This document shows positions 58,234-64,000 of a stretch of DNA of 64,000 bases, piece by piece. The notes beneath the pieces are model-generated. The model saw only the letters and a program-made list of their open reading frames with translations. It was not told where the DNA came from and made no database searches. Each line of letters starts with the position of its first letter. Within the stretch, counting starts at the first letter, position 1. Origin of the DNA: Onthophagus taurus (taxonomy: Eukaryota; Arthropoda; Insecta; Coleoptera; Scarabaeidae); NCBI RefSeq assembly GCF_036711975.1, contig NC_091972.1, positions 4,841,001 to 4,905,000 of the forward strand, given 5' to 3'. A program made the translations under genes and the position numbers.

Positions 58234-60079
58234 ATGGAAGAAAATTCTTCGCCAATGGCTTATTTAACAGATTATTATAATAATATTTGTACAAGGTTTG
58301 GTTAATTAGGTTAGTTTAAATATTTTTATATAAAAGGTTATTTTTATTTAGCTGTGTTCAAATTCAAACTTTAATTGAAAATGGTTACCTAGAACAAGCT
58401 GATGTTGAGATCAAAAATTGTACGAAGAAGATTAATGATTTGATAAGCAAGCAAGTATTTCTCCCAGGAATTCATGTAAGTAAATAGTTTTTTTAAATTT
58501 ATTTGTTTATGAGTACAACAAATAAATATTGAACAAAAAAGGAAGAAAATGTGGCAGCAATATCCTCGACGATAAAAAGACTAAGAACAATTGTAACTAC
58601 TGCAAGATCGCAATGTGTAAGCTGTATAAAATAGATATTTACTTTTTGAGACTTTGAAGTATTGCAGTTTTGTATTTACAACTACCTTTATTATAACAGT
58701 GTAAACATGACTATCTCAAAAAAATCAAGATGTGTATCAACATTTAAATTCGATTACTTACCTTGAACACATTTTAACAACTTGCACTTTAAACAAAAAT
58801 GAACGTTTAATATATTACATGTCTAATTTTTAATAGGTCTCAATTTTTAACAAAGTTCTGCAAGAACTCAAACAAAACACAATACAATTAAAGGATTTAA
58901 TTAACAAGAAATCCGCCGCCTCAAACGCCCAAAATTCCACGCAGATTCCTTCAACGTCTCCTTCTGTTGATAATAAAAACCAAGTTAATCTGAAAAATTG
59001 TGAGATTAACACATTGGGACAAGGATTTCAAAATATCGCGGGTTTACAAGAAATTAAATCGGCTTTAACCAGTAATGTTATATTACCGTTTAAGCAGCCA
59101 CAACTTTTTAAAGGATTGAAGCTAAATTGTATATTACTTTTCGGTCCACCTGGTAATTATTCATTTTTTATTTAATTTAATTGGTAACTTACAAAAATAA
59201 ATTTTAAGGTACTGGAAAAACTAAATTGGTCTTAGCAACCGCTGCGGAAGCTGGTGCTAAATTAATATCAATTTCCAGCAGTGATATTCTGTCACCTTAT
59301 GTTGGAGAATCAGAAAAGTATGATAAATAAAAATTAAAAAAATATATTTACGATGTTTTTTAGGTTTATAGCAAAAACTTTTAATCAAATCAAAACTAGT
59401 GGGGAGCCTACAATTTTATTTATAGATGAAATTGATTCTTTGTGTCGAAGTAGAAAGGAAAATGAAGCAGATCATTCTAGGAGGTACTAATTTTTTGTTA
59501 TTTTTTTATTATTTTATGACTTATTTTTTTGGATTCAGAGTGAAAACAGAATTTTTATGTCAACTTTCCACCTTCACCGAAATACCACATGTCTACTTAA
59601 TATGCGCAACAAATTGTCCTTGGCAATTAGACGTTGCGTTTAAAAGACGTTTTCAACGACACTTATTTGTTCCATTACCAAATCCCTGCGAACGATACGA
59701 AATTTTTAAATTATTTACGCGTAGCACGCCGTTGGAAAAATTTGAACATTTATTGGAAACTATAGTGCACCAAACCGAAGGATATTCCGGTTCGGACATT
59801 GAAAGATTTATTGGTCACGCACTGGTTAAGTCGATTGAACGATTGCAACATATACACGTTTGGATTAAATTAAAAGACGAAATGTATGTTCCATACACGC
59901 CTAATAATAATTATGATGGGGTTTGGGAAGATATAAAGACGTGTAAAATCGATGAGTTGCCACCAAACAGTATTCAATTACCTGAAACAACAGAAGCTGA
60001 TGTGTTAGAGGCTTTAAAGGAAAGTCGCGCCAGTATTACTTCTGATGAATATAAAAAATATGAAAATTATGTAATGTAA
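58234..60079 (+). CDS. Divergent VPS4-like AAA ATPase (meiotic clade)
   Basis: Seven exons (58,234-58,295; 58,352-58,475; 58,542-58,616; 58,837-59,152; 59,209-59,317; 59,364-59,483; 59,539-60,079) give 448 residues in phase. Residues 1-140 are helical and Gln/Asn/Lys-rich and do not show a standard MIT domain. Then comes one AAA module: NIAGLQEIKSALTSNVILPF, Walker A GPPGTGKTK, pore loop PYVGESEKF (Tyr where VPS4 has Trp), Walker B ILFIDEIDSLCRSR, sensor ICATNCPWQLD, Arg fingers FKRRFQRHLFVPLPNP, GYSGSDIERF. A VPS4-type C-terminal region follows (PETTEADVLEALKESRASIT..YKKYENYVM), ending early. VPS4 disassembles ESCRT-III; katanin, spastin and fidgetin cut microtubules. The catalytic residues suggest an active ATPase, but the substrate is unclear because the N-terminal adaptor is atypical. 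AATAAA is at 60,118. Confidence 0.85.
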
Positions 60080-60249
60080 GTAATTGTTTAAAAATGTATT
60101 TAATTAATGTTGAGTTTAATAAAGAAATTTTTTTAAATTTATTGCATTTATTGTACTTGCACTGTCCCACATAAAATGGAACATAGCTTAATAGCATAGG
60201 CATTGGGTAGTTTTGCAAAGGTGACGTTCTTATGATAACTCTGAGTTTC

Positions 60250-61185
60250 CGTCTTAAGAGAAGCATGGCTAAACCTGAATGTTTTTGGTTCTAGGTCTGT
60301 TGTTAGTTCTACTTTTCATTCAATAAAAATATACTACAATCTCATGCTGAATAACAATTAAAACTAGAACTAACACTAGACCTAGAACTAGAAACATTCG
60401 GATTTTGTGGCATGTCTCTCAATACGAGTAAATCCGAATGATTCTAGTTCTAGGTCTTGTGTAGGTTCTAGTTTTGCACTAGCACTGTTATTATGTGAAC
60501 TAGAATGAAAGATTCTAGAATGAAACTAGAATCATTTGGGTTTAGCCGCACGTCTGTAAAGACGGCTAAACCCGAATGATTCTAGTTCTAGGTATAGTAT
60601 TAGTTCTAGTGACAGTGCAAGTGTAAAACTAGAACTAACACTAGAATTAGAAACATTCGGATTAAGCCGCACGTCTCTCAAGACGGCCAAACCCGAATGA
60701 TTCTAGTTCTAGGTCTGGTGTTAGTTCTAATGATAGTGCAAAACTAGAACTAACAATAGACGTAGGACAAGAAATATTCGGATTTAGCCGCACGTCTCTT
60801 AAGACGGCTAAACCCGAATGATTCTAGTTCTAACTCTTGTGTTAGTTCTAGTGATAGTGCAAAACTAGAACTAACACTAGATCTAGAACTGGAAACATTT
60901 GGATTTAGCCGCACGTCTCTCAAGACGGCTAAAGCCGAATGATTCTAATTCTGGGTCTTGTGTTAGTTCTAGTAATAGTGCAAAACTAGGACTAACACTA
61001 GACCTACAACTAGAAATATTCGGGTTTAGCCGCACGTCTCTCAAGACGGCTAAACCCGAAACTTTCTAGTTGTAGGTCTAGTGTTAGTTCTAGTTTTAGT
61101 GCAATAAACATATGTATGCAACATAGTGATATTTTATGTTAACTAGCCACCTACCAACCACTCTAGGTCTAGTGTTAGTTCTAGT
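60250..61185. repeat. Palindromic GGCTAAACCCGAATG array (copy 2)
   Basis: The same alternating inverted blocks as at 3.2-5.8 kb: GACGGCTAAACCCGAATGAT, TTCTAGGTCTAGTGTTAGTT and complements, about 125-bp spacing, roughly seven blocks. It also has the AATATACTACAATCTCATGC segment that is the empty target of the element at 3,222. It fills the space between the VPS4-like gene and the wit-like gene. Confidence 0.9.
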
Positions 61186-61692
61186 TTTATAAAATGTCAA
61201 ATTATATTGAAATGTTGCATTTTATATGGGACAAAGTAAGTACCTACTTACCTACCCTATTTTCTATGGAAATATATTTTTGTATATTGCATCTGAAGTG
61301 AAATTCACTGTATATTAAGCTATCCTATAAACCTACATTTAATTTTTTTTGTATTCAAAATAAAAAGCCATCTTATTTGAATACATATATTTGCAAACAA
61401 TTTTATTTATTAATTGCCATTATTGTTTATACATACAATATTTATATAATATTATGAATTGTATAAATAATTAAAATATTTACAAATTACTAATAATCAA
61501 AACAAATCCTACATTAACATCTTTTTGGTTTAACAATACATCTTGTTCAATTTGTTCAACTTAAGGCAAATAAATAAAAAATAAAATAGAAAAAAAAACA
61601 AATAATCTTTGGTAAACGCCATCACTTACACAATCTAAGCCATAAATCTTAACTACAAACTTTCTTGTTTTAAGTACATCTTTATAATTTCT
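61186..61692. other. AT-rich 3' flank of the wit-like gene
   Basis: This is probably the 3' UTR of the minus-strand receptor gene, with a minus-strand AATAAA near 61,404-61,410. No coding exon recognised. Confidence 0.4.
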
Positions 61693-63933
61693 TTAAAAAC
61701 TACTCACGCTATCTCTATCGTATATATCACTGATTTGTAATGGTTTAGCTTGTTCTTCTGGTTCCAAATTTGGTGCGCTTCCCCATTGCCCTTGACTCAT
61801 CATTCGGTCGTCGTACAAAGAAAATCGTGCGGAATCTTTAGCTGCTTTTCCTCTCGTCCGACGAACGGAAGGTGGTACATCTCCTGGAGTTTTAATTCTT
61901 TGAGCAGGATCTTTTAGTCTTGACAGATCCGACGTGGACGTAAAAACTTCCGCGAATTGTTCTAACGAACGTTGCTTCGTTAAACTATTTTTGCGGCATT
62001 TTAAAACTTGTCGAATTCCCGATTGATTACATTTCGTATCGGTGTTGTGTTGTAGTGGTAAAGTAGAAGGCCGCTTTGTGTCCGTTCGTTTTAATAAGGA
62101 AGTTGTAACGCCATTTTGGCCAAAACTATTTGTTAATTTTGAAGGGACCACCTTTACTTGAGTGTCCTTACGAATTGTAAAATGATTTTTCTCGCCTCTA
62201 TTCATAAATAAATTTCTTATATTGGACCATTTTAGTTTTTTTCTTTGCGGAACATTTACTTTTTCCTCGGATGTACTATAAACGGCGTTTTGAACGTAAG
62301 AAATCGGTGCCGCTCGATGATTTACTTGGTAATTTAAATAATCGTTTGCAATTAAATTCTGAGATTCGGAACTGGTACAATGTTTTGACGACTTATCAAT
62401 AAGTAAACTATCTATTGAACTTGTTAATAAGTTCCTTTCCATGCAAGGATTTCTTCCTTGGTAGGGTTGAATTGGAGAGGAACAAACCACTAATTGATTA
62501 GAATTTTTAAAATTTTCTTCGGAGGGAGAAAGAAGCGTTTCTACAGTTCCTACAGATAAATTCATACTGTGTTCATGAAGATGGTTATTGTTTATTAATG
62601 GGGTAGGACTAACTGGAGGTCTCATCGGGTGTAACACCCTTCCTTTTAACGCTGGTAACTCTAAAAATCTTTCCACAACACAAAGCGAAGTTAAACGAGC
62701 TTCCGCATCTTGATCCCAACAATCTTCAGCGGTTTCACACAACAATCTAGCTGACGCAGTATCTTTCCATGACGTTGGCCACAATGGTCGAGCTTTTCTT
62801 CTACTAACCAACGCTTGCATTTGTTCAAGAGATGGATTATCGCCGGCTTCTTTATGGAACGGAGGATTATATGGAGGGGGCTCAGTTAATTGCATGTCAG
62901 TACATCTTATCCCCAACTCCCATAACACTAAACCCAAAGCGTAAACGTCGATTTGTTTTAAAGCGCTTTCACAATCTCTTAAATTAACCGCTCCTTCAAG
63001 CACTTCCGGTGCCATATAACGTAAAGTTCCAGCCTCGCTTAATGATTTATTTTCAGTTTTGCGCGGAATAACAGCCAAACCTAAAAAATTAATTTATTTG
63101 GTAAATTTAATTTTAAAAAAAAATCTTCAACCTACCTAAATCACAAATACAACAAGATAAATCATATTTAACTAAAATATTTCTTGAATTAAGATCTCTA
63201 TGTACAATACACGATTTATAAAGATCTGAATGTAAATGTGCAAGTCCTTTAGCTACTGAAAGACTCATTTTGCATAAAGTGTTTAAGTCGAGAGTATTAC
63301 GTTTAAGATATTCTTGTAGGCACTCTTTTTCTAAGCTTAAAATTAAGAGGTAGTCAGTAGATCCACATGGAGTGATACGTTCTCCTCCTCCCAAACACTT
63401 CAACAACGCCACATGGCTCATAGCCTCTTTGTACATTTCCCGTTCATTCACGAAATAATTACGATGGTGAGCCGGAAATACTTTCACGGCGACTTCGTGG
63501 TCTTCAGTGACCCCTCGCCAAACACTTCCATAACGACCTTGCCCTATATTTTTCACTAAAACCAATTTATCCAAACAATATTCTGGGGAAGAAGGCGGCG
63601 AATGTTGGCCAAGTTCCACGTCGGCTTTTTGAGTTCTTTTGGCACTCCAGCATAAGTAGATCGAAGCAACGATTAACATAGAAAGCATCGAGAATATTCC
63701 GGATGATATCCAAATTATGGGTTTTAAGGTTTGATCAATCGCTTGTTCCGGTGGGGGGTTCTCGATGATGTTTTGAGTGTTAATTGGAAGTGCAGTGAAA
63801 TTTTCGTTGCACATGTCGCCGGAACAGCAACAGAATTTCGTCATGGGGAGCGGAGATGCTTGAGAATTTCGGTTGTCGGAAACGCATTTATTGTGTTGAC
63901 AATCGTGGGGTTTACTCGCAACTTTCCAGCAAC
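61693..63933 (-). CDS. wit: BMP type II receptor, wishful thinking / BMPR2 type (5' end outside the window)
   Basis: Two exons are visible: 63,933-63,136 and 63,080-61,693, joined in phase; the signal peptide and most of the ectodomain lie beyond 64,000. The first visible part is the end of the activin-receptor domain (GCWKVASKPHDCQHNKCVSD, KFCCCSGDMCNENF). Then come one membrane segment (PIIWISSGIFSMLSMLIVAS) and a kinase: NIGQGRYGSVWRG, VAVKVFPAHH, IVHRDLNSRNILV, ICDLGLAVIP, AGTLRYMAPEVLEG, DVYALGLVLWELG. A long C-terminal tail of about 300 residues, characteristic of BMPR2/Wit, includes RIKTPGDVPPSVRRTRGKAA. In insects Wit carries retrograde Gbb signals at neuromuscular synapses. The kinase has DLG in place of DFG. 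The reading frame stops at 61,693, but a strong donor (AGC|GTGAGTA at 61,708) leaves another 3' exon possible. Confidence 0.93.
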
Positions 63934-64000
63934 CTTAAATAACAATTTCATATTAATAAACGAAACTGATAATAAAAACTTAAATTATAGTATATTATTA
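63934..64000 (-). other. Intron of the wit-like gene, window end
   Basis: AT-rich sequence upstream of the acceptor at 63,934-63,935. It is the intron that continues beyond the window. Confidence 0.6.

Noticed and set aside
59426-59538. An upstream ATG at 59,426 as the start of the AAA ATPase
   Set aside because: It reads through an intron (59,484-59,538). The true frame enters from the exon at 59,364 and uses the acceptor at 59,537-59,538.
1-64000. tRNA, rRNA or known small RNA genes
   Set aside because: I looked for tRNA B-box-like GGTTCRANTCC words and rRNA blocks and saw none that fit. A covariance search would be needed to exclude them.

Overview
This is animal nuclear DNA, almost certainly from an insect. 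The genes have short GT-AG introns, an AT-rich background and typical arthropod gene families, including a wishful-thinking-type BMP receptor, a vulcan/DLGAP protein and STT3B. The load of RTE, Penelope, Tc1/mariner, hAT and Harbinger-like elements is heavy. A beetle is plausible, but I cannot fix the order from the sequence alone.

Layout. Positions 1-24,800 hold no confident host gene. They contain transposable elements and satellites: a long-TIR element cut by the window edge, a palindromic GGCTAAACCCGAATG array (about 3.2-5.8 kb), a Penelope-like element split by a Tc1 and a hAT insertion (8.7-13.7 kb), and exactly seven copies of a 666-bp tandem unit nucleated on an RTE retrotransposon (15.0-19.6 kb). 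A few GC-richer islands may be regulatory. At 24,820-25,336 lies a small two-exon gene that joins a signal peptide to a piece of the muscle myosin heavy chain rod. It is followed by a 383-bp tandem array, a Harbinger-like element and two copies of one TIR element, one of which carries a nested Tc1-like transposon. A possible unrecognised coding exon ends at 32,909.

Positions 34.5-64 kb are gene-dense: C1orf43/NICE-3 homologue (+), NDUFAF1/CIA30 (-), TFIIA gamma (-), STT3B (-, nine coding exons, one intron enlarged by a degenerate Tc1-like element), mitochondrial methionine aminopeptidase METAP1D (+), a DLGAP/vulcan scaffold protein (-), a divergent VPS4-like AAA ATPase (+), and the 3' part of a type II BMP receptor of the wit/BMPR2 type (-), cut by the window end.

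The genes do not form one pathway. Their arrangement is informative: C1orf43 and NDUFAF1 converge with poly(A) signals about 20 bp apart, STT3B and METAP1D are head to head about 500 bp apart, and the VPS4-like gene and wit converge on a second copy of the palindromic array. No RNA gene or CRISPR array was found. Exon borders were read by eye from GT/AG sites and phase; no search or alignment could be run.
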